Part shown: positions 21,875-34,467 of the stretch, one piece after another | How positions within the stretch are numbered: the stretch's first letter is position 1 | Layout of the letters: the number at the start of each line of letters is the position of its first letter | NCBI GenBank assembly: GCA_037176885.1 | Contig: JAWWNJ010000013.1 | Span: 1,860,001 to 1,924,000, forward strand | Length of the DNA: 64,000 bases | Direction of reading: 5' to 3' | Source: Favolaschia claudopus | Taxonomy: Eukaryota > Basidiomycota > Agaricomycetes > Agaricales > Mycenaceae | The notes under the pieces: generated by a model | Database searches by the model: none | The model's input: the letters and a program-made list of their open reading frames with translations, nothing else | Told to the model about the DNA's origin: nothing | Made by a program: the position numbers and the translations under genes

Positions 21875-23842
21875 TCAACAAACCCCGGACATCGCAGCAA
21901 ACACCACCAACAGCAACATACACCCCATCACTCTCCCCGGTCTAATTTCAACAGCCACACTCGTTGGACTTGGAGTCGGTACGCTCGAAAGCGTCGGGCT
22001 CGTCGCACCGGCGCCATTATTCGCTGCGTTCTTCGCACCCGCATTAACAGCCGGCTGGTCCCAGAGATAGCTCGCATCAGTCGTATACGGGAACCCCGAA
22101 CTCTTCAAAAAGTTGAGGTACTTTTTCTGAGGATCGCCGTATATCGACATAATCGCTGCGACATTGGGATAAATTTCCGCTGTGACGTTGCTTTCTTTCG
22201 ATGCGCTTGATTCCGTGGTCATGAGGAAGTCGACGGCAGTTTTGATGGTGGCGCCGTTGCTGGTGGTGTTCCAGACGTCTGAGGTAGGGTCGGCATATTT
22301 GAGGAGGCGAGCGTTGGTCTGCGTTCGATGTGTCATGATGTGTGTATCGCCTGAGGGTTCAGAAACTTACGATCATGCCCGCGATGTTAAAATTTCTATA
22401 ATGGTATGGATGGGAACGGCTAGCTTCCATAGGCTGGAAAGGAACACGTTGAGCGTTCAAACAGTTCCGAGAGGAGACAGACATTCGCGCACCTGATCGC
22501 CATTCGACTTCATCTGACCTTTGAATGTTCCTCCAAAATATTTACGACCGAGCTTCGTCGCGCCAGCCTTGTCGTTCACGATGAGCTTCAGAGCCATCAT
22601 TTGGTTCACATAAAACGTCCCGTGGTTGCTATTCGTCGTGAGTAAGGATCTTTTGAAGAGAAAGAGAAAAGAGCAATAGAAACTTACTTCTTAGCTGAAG
22701 CAGCCTGCTTGGCGATCGGCGCAGTCTGCAACCATTCGATATACTTCTTGCACCAAGCAATGATTTTGCTGTCGATGTCGGATGTCCAGTCAGGGTTTTT
22801 GTGCTCACGGAGGATGAGGATGCCAGACGCAATCTTGGCGAAAGCTCGCAGGTCACTGAATTAAATGGTTGAGTTGGAGGGGAAGGATAAATTGTTACAA
22901 TAGCCTGATGCGTACAGAATGCCGGTGTATTCACCTGTAATTTTCGTGATCAATTTAAGTACATGAAATGGCAATTCGGAGTCAAACGCACCGTGTTGAC
23001 CGTTCGGACCGCGATTCATTTGGGCGTAGTTGAGGTTGGGATTAATGGCCGTCCTGGGATCGAGGAAATAGGTGTTGATGAATTTAACTATCGACGCCGA
23101 TAGTCAACCCTCCGTAAACTCAAAGAAAAATGCATCATACACTCACCAGCATTCTGCGAGTACTTCGAGGACGAGTCGTTCTGGAAGGTCGAAGCGATCG
23201 CATTGTAAAGCACAGCGTCGGAAAGATTGAAAAACGATTGAAAGTCGTTAGGTAGCCATCGGTCTGGATTGACTTGACCGTCACGGAAGACATAGGGACA
23301 GGTCTTCCATACTAGTTTATTTATTCCTGATCAGAGAGTTTGTGATGGCGAGAACCTGCAACGCACCTTGAGACTGAGTCAATTTGTTGTGATTCGGAAC
23401 CTTGGAGCAGTCGGGCCATTGGCTGGGGGTTAATAATGAGCGACTTTTGAAGATCAAAGGGGAGTGGAGATCGCAACGCACTATGGTGCCCAACTCATAT
23501 AATCGTGCTTGTCTTTGCTTGGGGCGACGACAGGTTTGTATGTAACACCTGCGGCAGCGAAATTCGGTCGTCATCAGTTCCATTTCTGTGAATGGTCAAC
23601 GCACTCCAAGGACCATACGACGCCATCTCATCTGCCCAAGCTACAATGGTATCCTGCGCTCCGGCGAGCTTGCTTGCATATGGTGCGACAGTACGGTCGG
23701 GGGCCACAAAATCATTCGCGTAACAAGTAAACGGATTGGCGGCCGCCGCCAGTTGAAATTGGGCGAAGCCCAGAACGACGAGGACAAGAATCAAGAGCTG
23801 GTCCTGCCGTCGTTGGAGAGAAAACATTAGCGTGAACGGCAT
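21875..23842 (-). CDS. Alginate-lyase-fold polysaccharide lyase-like secreted protein, 483 aa, 10 exons
   Basis: Exons from the start: 23605-23842, 23482-23548, 23367-23422, 23147-23311, 22992-23087, 22916-22934, 22688-22855, 22493-22628, 22371-22433 and 21875-22318 (1452 nt). A hydrophobic leader (LLILVLVVLGFAQFQLAAAA) suggests secretion. The pattern KDKHDYMSWAPY, WPDCSKV, RDGQVNPD, LSDAVLYNAIA, FLDPRTAINPNLNYAQM, then KNNHGTFYVNQMMALKLI (residues 269 on; Asn271-His272) and PMEASRSHPYHYRNFN is that of fungal members of the alginate_lyase (PF05426-type) alpha-toroid family. In that family the Asn-His pair and a later Tyr act in beta-elimination of uronic-acid polymers; glucuronan is a more likely fungal substrate than alginate, but that is inference. 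The C-terminus is Ser/Thr/Pro-rich and ends in a hydrophobic segment (CMLLLVVFAAMSGVC), suggesting a GPI anchor signal. Confidence 0.88.
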
Positions 23843-25464
23843 GGTTATGACCGCGTCCGTCGTGCGGTAGTCTAGATTCGTTATGCCAGTGGTAGGTTGG
23901 GAGGATTAGTTGGTTGGACGAATGGAAGGGGGAGGTCGTGGATGAAGAGAAGAGAGGGAAAAAATGTAGCTGCCTCCACGCTGGTGGAGGCAGTGGTGAT
24001 AAGGACGTGAAAAATGACATATGCCTCGTTGGTTACCTCGTTGGTTATCATTGTGCCACGCCAAGAGGCCTGAGAGCCACAGAGGCCCCAATGGTGTTGC
24101 AACCAATTTCACGTCCTCGTCTTTAGAAGTTCGACGGCCCCAGCGAGTTTGTTTGCGAGCAATTCGGAAGCGACGACATGGTAGGCTGAAACCAAGCCAT
24201 CCCAACATCTGATCCCTGTACAAGAGAGCAGCGAGCGCAGCGCACGAAAGAGCGATCGCGCATCACGGAGCCTTTTTCCGCGTGTCCGTGTCGCGTAGTA
24301 GCCGATGTCAGTTGTCAGTTGAGACGATTTTCAACTTGGTAATCATCGGTTGAACGTTTAACCAGTTTGAGTTGTGTTTGAGGGTGCAAAATCATGTTGA
24401 GAGGATGCCGAGTTCTCCTGCTCAGACGTGCTGGCAAAATAATGTCGGAGGCACTCACTTGTTGGAAGGAAGGAAGGAACGGTCAAACATCAGTTGGAGC
24501 ATCGCCATCACCATCCACGGGAAAATCCGAGAAATTCAACCCAAGTTCAACCAACATCATTTTTGTGGGAGCTTCGGTTCGCGAGTGGAGAGCTTGTGCA
24601 CAGTGCATGCTGGTGCGTCGCCCCGGAGGACTCGCTGCCGGCGAGGGGTTAGTGGGTGATATCGACCCTTCTGTACATACTTACCTGATTCATTAATGTC
24701 AATTTCTCTGATTATCTCAAAGATTCGAAGGGGGAAAACATACAAGGAGTGCAATCTTAAATCCACATAGACAGCTATGAGTCGAATCAGTTTGCGGATA
24801 AGAAGCGACCATAAGTAACAGTACGCGTGTCGTTTTGAATCCGTCGAGCTTTTCTTTTGAATTCAACGCACTGTTGATCACGGCAAAACCCGGAGTGTCT
24901 GGAACTAACGGCCATCAAGAATCACGGCAAAGTCCGCGCAAATTGAACATGAAGTTGCGAGAAAACTTACCGCGTTTCAAAACGGTTCCTGGTAAAGGGA
25001 GGTTGCAGCACTCAATCTTCTGGCTTCACTCTCTCTTTCACCCGCTGCATTCAAATTCCTTATTTCCTCGTCCTACGAAATCGTCAGTTTTTTTTTTTTT
25101 GCAAGGGAAGCACACGGCTCGGACCTTCATGAGCCACGGACCCGACTCGAGACCAAGTAAAGGAACAGCTCAACCGTAAGTATTTCTACAGCTGAGAGCT
25201 GCCTTACGAGGTCCGGATGTCTGACCACGCTGCCGCGACGTCATTTCGAAGTCGGATAGGCTGCTTCTGAATGGATGGAAGTATTTATTCGAACCCGAAG
25301 GGTGTTGTTTTCTGGCTTTGGAGCCGCAAAGAAGAGTCGAGCGAGGCGATCGTTTCCATTGGGGTCTATTCTGGTTCAATTTTGGTTTTCTGGAAGAACG
25401 AACGAAAGGAACGGGATGCAACTCACTATACCGCGGCCTGCGGTGCCGAAGTTGAAGAGGAAGG
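23843..25464. other. Intergenic region left of the foldback element
   Basis: No gene was recognised. From about 24880 the sequence resembles 26350-26700 (see the direct-repeat entry). Scattered open frames are short and lack any domain. Confidence 0.45.
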
Positions 25465-26860
25465 CACTCCGCAAAATTGAAACTTTCTGTCATACCAGTA
25501 TACTTTGCAGTAAACATTGTTTACATTTATGATAGAAAGCTTACCAGTAAACTTTGAATACTGTCTTTTCAGTAAATGGAACAGAAAGCAAAAGTTTCGG
25601 CACGACAGAAAGCAATGCCGAAAGTAATGATTTCGGCAAAGCAGTAAATGATCCAGAAAGCAATGCTTTCTGGAGCACTTTCTGATGCGCAGAAAGCGAA
25701 CCAGAAACAATAGCTTTCTGCCCCTGCAGAAAGTACCGGCTACTGGTTGACAGAAACTAATTCTGGAAACAATAGTTACATGAAATCCAGAAACAATAAG
25801 ATTCTGATCCGGTTACAGTTGCGCAGAAGCCGAACCAGAAAGCTATTGTTTCTGATTTTCAGGTAAGTAGTGTTTACTGGATTGGTTTCTGTGTGACAGA
25901 AGTCAGTGCTTTCTGCGCGTGCAGAAAGCTACTGTTTCTGGTTCGCTTTCTGCGCATCAGAAAGTGCTCCAGAAAGCATTGCTTTCTGGATCATTTACTG
26001 CTTTGCCGAAATCATTACTTTCGGCATTGCTTTCTGTCGTGCCGAAACTTTTGCTTTCTGTTCCATTTACTGAAAAGACAGTATTCAAAGTTTACTGGTA
26101 AGCTTTCTATCATAAATGTAAACAATGTATACTGCAAAGTATACTGGTATGACAGAAAGTTTCAATTTTGCGGAGTGAGGTATTTATGTAGTACTTGATC
26201 GGACATGGTTGGAGAAATTGACAGGCCAGCTAGTCCGGCCAGCCTAGTGAGGTGTCGTTTTCGAGTAGACTGAGATTTGACCTGGTTTCGAAAAATTGTT
26301 GTGTTGCGAGCTCAGCCGTATTCGGCCGTCCTCAGTTGCGGTACGTTCCGTTCGCGCCGGAGACAGGCCATCAGAGATCACGGTCAAGTCCGACTCCGAT
26401 GAGTTGAACATTGCGAAATTCAAGTCTTACATAAGATGGTTCGTGAAGAATAGCTGGCGGGATTTCAGTCATCAAGCGTCATCCCTTACGCTTGCTTCCT
26501 ACCCGAAAAAAATATCTTCTTCCCCGTTCTACGAAATCGTCAGATATTTTTTTTTGCGTCCGAGTCGGAATTTCGAAGCCAAGAAAACGAATACCGCCCT
26601 GTTCAATTTAGCGAAACTGGATCCTTGCATGCAGAAAATGCCTTACTGAGACGCAATATTTGAGCCACGCTGCCGCGACGTCATTCGAATCAGTCGATGC
26701 GAGGCGCTTTTTGATCGAATTCGAAGCTGTCTGTCAAACCATGCACTGAAAAGGTCATGAGGGAATGCAAAGAACGGCGTCCTTCGACATTCATCTCGAT
26801 CTGAAATTGGAATGATATGTGGGGTGTTTGTTTTTCTGGTTTTGGAGCGGCCACGCGATG
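24880..26860. repeat. Diverged direct repeats flanking the foldback element
   Basis: Segments about 24880-25330 and 26345-26860 share ordered blocks: GGCCATCA.AGATCACGG, AAGTCCG, TTGAACAT, then CTACGAAATCGTCAG followed by a T run. After that come GCTGCCGCGACGTCATT and TTTTCTGG.TTTGGAGC. The blocks keep their order and rough spacing but are heavily diverged. The foldback element sits between the two copies. This could be an old duplicated intergenic segment or the arms of a dead transposon. Confidence 0.55.
25465..26177. mobile_element. Foldback/MITE-like element with ~270-bp inverted arms
   Basis: The left arm (25465-about 25734) and right arm (about 25908-26177) are near-perfect reverse complements; in the outer 100 bases I saw a single mismatch. 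The outer ends are CACTCCGCAAAATTG and its complement. AGG directly precedes and follows the element, a possible 3-bp target duplication. The arms are built from iterated CAGAAAG/CTTTCTG and CAGTAAA/TTTACTG units, and the ~170-bp spacer holds further CCAGAAAC units. It carries no transposase frame, so it is non-autonomous. The near identity of the arms suggests recent formation or insertion, or continuing gene conversion. Confidence 0.85.
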
Positions 26861-28065
26861 CTTCTTAAGAAGTTCGGTGAGTGATTGTGGTCTTGGACTC
26901 TTTAGGAAAGCGTTGGCTAAAAATCTGAGGGCGATGCATGAGACGCGGGGCGTACCTACCGCGATTTGCGAGCTGTCGCTGGGGAAGCTGTAGAGGAGTT
27001 TGTATCTCCTTATTAGCCGTGGTCGTCTGAGTCGAAAAATACGGGTCTTCAGCGGACCCAGTGAGCTTCCGTTGGGAGGATGGGTCTGGGCTTGGTCTCC
27101 GAGTCTGTCGTATTCAGGTATTGTATTTTGGGAAGCTGTGAAATGGTGGATTGGTATTTTCTTTGGCTGCGACCCGGGTTCCGAGTCAGCGGTCGGGGGA
27201 TTACCTACAATTTCGGGGCGCGATGTGAAGCCCATGGGTATAGGACGAAAGACCCGTCCAGGCCTCGCCCTGACGTGCATGAATAATCCTTGCCCGCCTC
27301 GTTGAAGGGAATTGACCCTGATTTTAGCTTGAATTTTAATTAGTTGTAGCCTTAGGCAATGATAATCTCGGCCCTGTCATATTCGGTTCACGGTCCCGGA
27401 ATGAAGTGAAAAACACTAAAAGGTTGTTTGACGGGACGGGAGGCACAGTAAGAAATTAGACCCGCCATTTTCACAAACGAGAATAATGTAATCCACGAAC
27501 ATGCCGACTGAGATTCGTATTTGGATGCGCGCACCTGTGTACAGAGTCAGTTGAGCTCGTCCATACGAGGACGTTTGGTTGACTATTCCCCTAGGCAAAT
27601 CAAGATACCGAATAACTGATTTGCGCTGCTATAAATGACGTCTCTCAAAACGTGGGCGAAAGAAATGCGAAGAAATGTCTTCCTCTGTCTGTGGCGTCAT
27701 TGAGAAGCTGCATACTGTACCTGGTTTTGGAGCACTGAGATTGCAGCTGGAGATGGCGAGTATTTCACCCCCTTAGACCGATTTTGTATCCTCCTAGCCG
27801 ACTCGTGCGCACAGTGCCAGTCGCGGGTGTTGGGTAAATCGGCCTACGAAAAGATTTCCGACGAAATTGCCACTGAAAACGAGCGAAAATTGGCAGATCC
27901 GTGGCGGCCACCAAGTGGCGTAGTCTGAATGAAAAACGGCGATCTGAGCCGGTGCGAAGATGTGCGAGATGAAACCAGGGACGAAATGAAAAGAAAAAGA
28001 AACACGAACCCGTGATCTGACGGCTATCGGAGATTGAAGATTTTAAAGTCCGCTAGGAGGGAGGC
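26861..28065. other. Intergenic region upstream of the P450 gene
   Basis: No gene was recognised. A minus-strand open frame over 26690-27280 (196 codons) is Arg/Pro-rich and shows no domain. The 3' part is the P450 promoter. Confidence 0.4.
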
Positions 28066-28073
28066 TATATAAA
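28066..28073 (+). promoter_or_regulatory. TATA box of the P450 gene
   Basis: TATATAAA lies 91 nt upstream of the ATG at 28165, followed by a pyrimidine-rich leader. It is a strong match to a TATA box at a plausible distance. Confidence 0.6.
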
Positions 28074-28164
28074 GGCATGTGTCCGCCCAACACCTCTTGT
28101 CTCCTACCGCATCCACACCCCCGGCTATTAGCCCTCCTACCCTCATTCCATTCACCCCATTACA

Positions 28165-30694
28165 ATGTCCGTCATGGCGATCTCCCTTACCTCCTTCCTC
28201 CTCCTCGTCGCTCTCCCCGTCCTTGCCCTCCTCTTCGTCTGTCGCGCGATACATCTTCTCTTCTTCCACCCGCTCAGCTCTATCCCCGGCCCTTGGCGAG
28301 TTTTCCTGGCGTTTCTTTTGATCTTTTCTGACTCCCCAGGATAGGTATGCAGCCGTGTCCTCGCTCTGGATCACCACACACGTCCTTCGTCTCGAGCAAT
28401 GCAAGACGATACACGCTCTCTTCCAGACATATGGCCCTGTCGTCCGGATTGCACCCAATAAAGTCGTTTTCTGTGATTCCGGCGCTACCAAGAGCGTGTA
28501 TTCGACCTGGAAGTTCGACAAGAGCGACTACTACAAGAGTTTATTAACGTCCGTCTTTTCTTCCCAAAATCGCGCTTTTTGCATCTTTCTAACCCTCGCC
28601 GTACAGGAATGACAACGACCATGCGTAAGTTTCGTTCCGGACGCGTCCATTTCTTCGTTTCCGTGTCTTTGCCCCTTCGCATCCCATCGTTTCTGACTTG
28701 CTTTCTTTTCAGGATGACTACCTTGCCCCATGCGCAACACTCGATCCGCCGCAAAGCCTACGCTTCCCACTACACTCCATCCAACTTGTCGAAGCTGCAG
28801 CCCGAAATCGGTGAAGTGACTGGCAAGATGATTGATGTACGTTCCTGAGCTCTACCCTTTCGCCGTTCCTGTTCGTCGCCTTGTTTCATGCGCCGTCTTC
28901 GTTTTATTCTCACACCTTCCTATTCGTACGGCGACTTCGTTGACGTGCTTCTCTTCTCTTACTTGATCTCGTCGTTTTGTGCCTGATTATTTGCTCCTCG
29001 GTCGTCTTGTACCGTTACTCATTGCTCTACCCAGACCCTCCACCGCCTCCCTGGACATACCTCGGTCGACACCCTCGCTCTCTTCCGTCATGTAGGTCTT
29101 TCCGCGCGTGAACTTTGCCGCGATGGATCTGACGCGACGTTTCGCCTCTCTAGCTCGGACTCGACATCCTCGTGGCTTCCTCATATGGCTTCAAGCTCGG
29201 CGCCATCGACAAGTGGGCCGTCGAGGCACAGGACCAACTCACTGAAGCTATCGGCGACTTCCCCAAACGCGGACTCTTGGTATGTCATGTTCTTCGTCGT
29301 GCTTCGTCTTCGTCCCATCCCATCTTTCGCTGTCTCTTATGCTTTCCTCGATCCATGATCTGACACCATCGTACAGCGAAGTGCGGTCCCGAAGTGGGCT
29401 TGGAACCTTGTCTGCAAGATCCCCAACGCGCGATTCCGGCTCTTGTGCGATTCGGACAAGATCATGGCCGAATTCGTCTGTGCACGGCTCTACGAAATGC
29501 GCGCCACAATGAACGCTGACAAGGAGCCTCTGCCGTTGGTGCTGCCCACCATCGTGGCCCCCTCACCTTCGCACTTCTTGTCCTCGTTCCCGACCTTCAG
29601 CCGCGCATCTTCGCGCGCCTCATCGCCGTCCCCCTCTTGCGCCTCAGACGACTCTGGGTATTGCGAGGACGTCGAGAAGTCGTACATGGTTTCGCGCCTG
29701 CTCAACTATCGGTATCCGACCGGGGAGACGATGCCCGAGAAGGACATAATCAGCGAGTGCATGGGACACATGTTAGTCTATTCTTTTGTGTTTGTTCTCT
29801 GTCTGATTGGGAATGAAGGGTCGCTGGCACGGATACGACCTCGATCTCGCTTTCGTACTTCCTCTGGGAGCTTACGCGCCGTCAAGATATTGTTCGCAAG
29901 CTTCGGGAAGAAATCGACGCCGCTATGCCGGACCCGACCGCCATCCCCGATATCAAAGTCCTCAATGGCATGGAGTACCTCAACGCGTTCATCAAGGAGG
30001 GTGAGTGGCCTTATATCTTTTCCCTTTTTCTTGGAGGTTTCTGATCCTTATTCATTCAGGTCTCCGTCTGTACGGCGCCGTTCCTTCGCTCCTCGAGCGC
30101 GTGGTCCCCGAATCATCTTCCAAGAACTTCGCCTGCGCCGACGGCTTCGACCTCATGGGGTATGCGCTCCCTCCTGGCACCATCGTTGGGACGCAAGCCT
30201 GGTCCATGCACCGCGACCCGACTGTCTTCCAGTCGCCCGAGACTTTCCTCCCCGAACGTTGGCTGCCGTCGTACGGGTCGTCGAAGGAGGATGGTGTGTC
30301 TGCTGAGGTTGTGGAGCGTGAGGCTGCGCGGCTTGCCCGGATGACGAGCCAAATGATGCCGTTTGGTGTAGGGTCGCGCATCTGCGGTGGCATGAACCTT
30401 GCGCATCTCATTCTGCGTATGGTGCTCGTTTCTGTGCTGCGCAACTTTGATGTGGAGGCTGCACCCGGGACGGATGAGAAGAGTATGGATTTGAGGGACA
30501 GCTTCGTACGTTCTTTTCCTTTGTTCTTTGTTCTTTCGCTTCTTCCTGCTCCGCTCCCTAGTCCACTCCTACTTCTTCCTTCCTCCCTTCGCTCTTACTT
30601 CTTCTACGCGAGTACTGATACGATATCTGCGCAGGTCATGTTCCCTGCTGCGATGGAGTGCAAGCTCATCTTCCACCCCCGCGTGTCCGCATAA
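28165..30694 (+). CDS. Cytochrome P450 monooxygenase, 583 aa, 10 exons
   Basis: Exons: 28165-28299, 28340-28548, 28607-28624, 28713-28836, 29035-29091, 29154-29279, 29377-29771, 29819-30000, 30060-30505 and 30635-30694 (1752 nt). An N-terminal membrane anchor (FLLLVALPVLALLFVCRAI) is followed by SSIPGPW, the proline-rich hinge. The I-helix oxygen-binding motif AGTDTTS lies near residue 357, the PERW motif follows, and the heme loop is PFGVGSRICGG with the ligand Cys at about 523. Such enzymes sit in the ER membrane and oxidise hydrophobic compounds with electrons from a reductase. The AGTDTTSISLSYFLWEL and QAWSMHRDP patterns resemble basidiomycete benzoate-hydroxylase-like P450s, but a CYP family cannot be assigned by eye. 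A Ser/Ala-rich insertion (about 264-300) lies before the I-helix. No secondary-metabolism backbone gene is adjacent. Confidence 0.93.
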
Positions 30695-31446
30695 ACCGCC
30701 GCGATACCTCGTTCCCGCGTGCGTTGTGTCTTCGTCTTTCTTCATTGGATTTCTCCGGCTCCACCGCCCCTCTCGCTATCACCCGATGCTTTCTATCTGC
30801 TGTGTTACATGCTATCCTTTCCCCTCCCTCCGTATCTATCGTCGTCGTCGTCACATTGGTCCTATCTTGCTGTCTTTCTGCTTTTTTGAGCGTTATATGT
30901 CTACTGTATCATACCCACTCCACCCACCCACACCTCCAGGAAACCAAAACCTTCCTCGGTACCACCGCCCTCGCGTCGCGTTTCCTCCGCGTTCCTCCAT
31001 CCGTTGTATCTTCTCACATACATCCACCCACTGAACACCGTGTCGCCATCTCCCTCCGCTGTACCTCCCTCTCAGCTCCTTCCTTCCTCTCACATCCACG
31101 TACTCTACATCCACATCGGCATCGACGCAGGTCGACCGCGACTCGGAGCGAGATTCACGTACATGTACACCGACACCGACACATTCTGACCTGTTGTACA
31201 TTACATTACGGATACCGTGTATAATTTGTAGAGCCTTTGACGCATTTGTACATTATGAATTAATTGTAATTGGATTTTGATTTGTGTTTTCTGTGTGTCT
31301 TTGGTTTCATTGTCGCGACGTCGAGGAGTTGAGGAGAAAAGCGAGAAAGATGGGAAAACCAGGGACATAATATTTTCGGAGTTATTCGGTTATGCCTTCG
31401 GCAACTCACGGATCAGCCTCCGAAGTAAACAACGCGTACACAGCGC
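30695..31446. other. Intergenic region after the P450 gene
   Basis: Holds the P450 3' UTR (pyrimidine-rich) and then AT-rich sequence around 31230-31390. A 188-codon frame on the plus strand overlaps the P450 end and is low complexity, so it is not taken as a gene. Confidence 0.4.
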
Positions 31447-34400
31447 GTGGTAGTGAATCTCGTGAATACTGAAAGGTTTACGCGTCGAGATGCTGAAAAT
31501 CCCAATGTGATGCTGCAGCGCAGGTTTGTGATGCTGACTAGGAGTATGAGTGAGTCTGCTGAGCTCTGTCGGCAGGTTGAGTTCATGAATCCCGAGTGGG
31601 AGGGGTGGCTGAAGAAGGAGGCGGGTGGGGTGTGTGCAGGGCTTGCGGGGCGCGAGGTTGGACCGTCGTATCGGCTGAGAAATTTTGTCGTTGAGGGTGT
31701 AGGATCGAGGTGCGTTACTTTGATTGGCTCTCCTCGAAAGAAATTTGAAATCGAGAATCCATAGGTTTGAACTGTGAGTCGCGATCTGCGTTCCCCTCTT
31801 CGGACGCTGATACTTCACAGCCCCGATTTACCTGGAGACGCTGCAGGGCGGTTAATCATTTACCTGCCTTCCATGTTCACTGGCGGTAAACTGGAGTGCC
31901 GCTTGGGGGTGCAAACAAAATCCGTCGGCTACTCGTCAAAAAGCCAACTCCGCACTTCGATGTTCGCCTCGTATTCTGGTGTGAATATCACCTCAGATCC
32001 AATTCAATCGGGCTACCGTCTGGGTCTCATCTACGACGTTGTGCAGGCAGATCATCAGAGCCAACGCATCCCTCGCTTTCCCGACAACCCAGCTGCTGTT
32101 TCGTTTCTCGAGCAGGCGATAAAACAATGGAATGACGGAAAATCGGACTACCAAGAAAACTACATTGCTTACTTTCTCCGAAAATCGTACAACGATGCGC
32201 GAAAATTCAGTCCGCGTTCGCTCACTGGCTCTGACGACATACTCGTTAAACATCTCATGCGTCTCGCAGAGAAATTGGATTTTCAGTTGTGTTTAATCCA
32301 GATCGATTTATCTCAGCAGCCGTACGGGGACTACGAGATGTCAGGCTACGAAGACAGCTCATCGGACGAGGTCGATCCCAAGCGCATCAAAGACATGGGT
32401 GTGATCCCAGAAGTCCCTAGAGACTGGTCTTCGCATGCCATCGATGTACAAGGGATTTCGGTCACAATTTCAGGTTTTGACTATCACTACGAAGAGCCAG
32501 AACGGGAAGATGAATACAAATACCTCAACGGTATGGTCACAGACGTCAGACCGGTGAACATTTCGTATGACAGATATAGCTGGGGGGTGCGTTTTCCACT
32601 CAGTTACCGTCTTCTACGTAAATTGTGTTCATATCGGTGGTAGGAAATTCGAGCAGATGAAAGTAAGCATGAATCTAGTCGACATTTTCTCGCTTGGCAA
32701 CGTTGATTCTGTTCTACAGCATATGAACGTGCCGCTGTGATTCTCGTCTCAAAGGCCTCCTATGAGGGTTCCGAGGATGTCAAAATCTCCTACGCTCAAG
32801 ACTACGCCCGGCGGGAGCTTGAGGGTTCGGTGTCGTCCGCTCCGTCCAGTCGAGAGGTGCTTTTTGTCGACAGCTTGAAGGATGCGGATGAGAGGCATGA
32901 GGAGACTCCGCGTGTATTGTGCAAGTGCGCTTGCCAATGGTCCGATCTCAAGCTGCTCTTGGAAACAATAGAGACCTATCAGGTTGCCTCGAACCTCGGA
33001 TTAATAGGGATGGACGGGTGTGCTGCAGCACTCAAAAAGTTCGGCTGGGCTTCGCTGAGAGACTTGTGCGTCGAGTATCATTCTCTTGTGTAGTGAATTT
33101 GACCGATACTGGCTCTACTAGCTTCAAACAAGTTGCCTACGATGATCGCTCCAATATACGGCGGCAGGAGCTAGTATCAATGTTGACAGATCTGGCGAAG
33201 GACTCAGGCAACCTGGAACTCGAGGAATGGAGCAAAGAGCAGCCTGAGCGGATGCTCAGATCGCTCAACCGTTCGTGTATCGATGAAATGGACTGGCTGC
33301 TCGATCTGGGGACGAGCCATGGAGCAGATTTCCTCCGCGATATGTGAGCTATTTCTCTTTATTTCGCGCGAAAATCATCTTAGCGTGTTCTCGCTCTCAA
33401 GCGTGTATCCGCAGCTTGAGAGTCAAGAGCTCGAATCCAGTTTCTGGGTCCATTTTGCGCAACAGCTGAGAAAACATCCAGTGGTGGGGGACCTCTCCCC
33501 GGCCTTCGTGCGCAATTGCGTCGTGCAGGCCGTCAACAATATTACCCCGTTCGCCGCCACTCACGACGTTGCCCACCAGACATATCCATATCATACTCAA
33601 GAGCCAGAGATAGACTGCATCACAAACGTCTTGAGGCTTTGCCAGACCACGGGCAACGTCGATCTCTGGCCACAAATTCTTGATAAAATGAAGCAGGACG
33701 CGCAGGAAGGGAGGTTTTTAGTCGAATGCCCACCGTGGAAGTTCTATCTCGAGTTGACACGCGCTTTGGATGACTCCCTTTCATTGCCAGAGGCACCGTC
33801 CACGGGAGATGATTATGACTTCCAGCCGTTTTTCAAGGAGGCGATTTTCAATATCCTGAGAGGCGAAGAGAAATTTTCTCCGTGTCCTTTTAGTGCGGAT
33901 CATCTGTCGGTGCTCGTCGTCGCGATCAACCGGGGTGGAGGCTATGCCGTATTCGGAGAAGCGTACGTCTTTTCTGCGAATGGTTCGTAAGAGCTCTACT
34001 TACATTCAACACTTAGGGACGCGAAGACCTTATTGTCGGGACGCGATACCGAGAACTTGAAAACTTTGACGCGGTATTTTGTGCGTGAATGGAAATTACA
34101 ATACGAGACGAGGCCGGGCTTGGTCAAGGCACTGGTTAGCCATACCATCGACGTCTTCGACACCACTGCTTTACACCAGCCTTCGCGGGAACAAGCGAAG
34201 GCACTGACGATCGACGATGTGATCGGCTTGCTGAACTTCTGCCTCGAGGTGGACGAGCAGAGTGAGATTCAGCATCTCCTTCTCCATGTCGTAGCTCCTC
34301 CTTCGGGCGTGTCCATCCTCCGGCATGTCGAGAAAATTCTGGTGCCACTCTTGTCAGCTCTGCGCGACTATCTCGTAACTCGTGATCTTACGCTGGAAGC

Positions 34401-34462
34401 CCCGCCTTTTGCAAAATGCGCTGCCAATATCGTCAAGGCATTCTCGGTGACTGCGATGCGAC

Positions 34463-34467
34463 AAACA
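34463..34467. repeat. Target-site duplication, left (AAACA)
   Basis: AAACA directly precedes the 5' LTR; the same five bases follow the 3' LTR at 50003-50007. A 5-bp duplication is the norm for Ty3/gypsy integrases and fixes the element ends. Confidence 0.9.

Noticed and set aside
25465..26177. CRISPR-like repeats (iterated CAGAAAG units)
   Set aside because: The units are not regularly spaced with unique spacers and the genome is eukaryotic; the pattern is that of an inverted-repeat element.
26690..27280. 196-codon minus-strand frame
   Set aside because: Arg/Pro-rich without any recognisable domain, no supporting neighbours, and part of it lies in the diverged direct repeat.
30658..31224. 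188-codon plus-strand frame after the P450
   Set aside because: It overlaps the P450 last exon in another frame and is low-complexity Ser/Pro/Arg sequence from a pyrimidine-rich 3' UTR.
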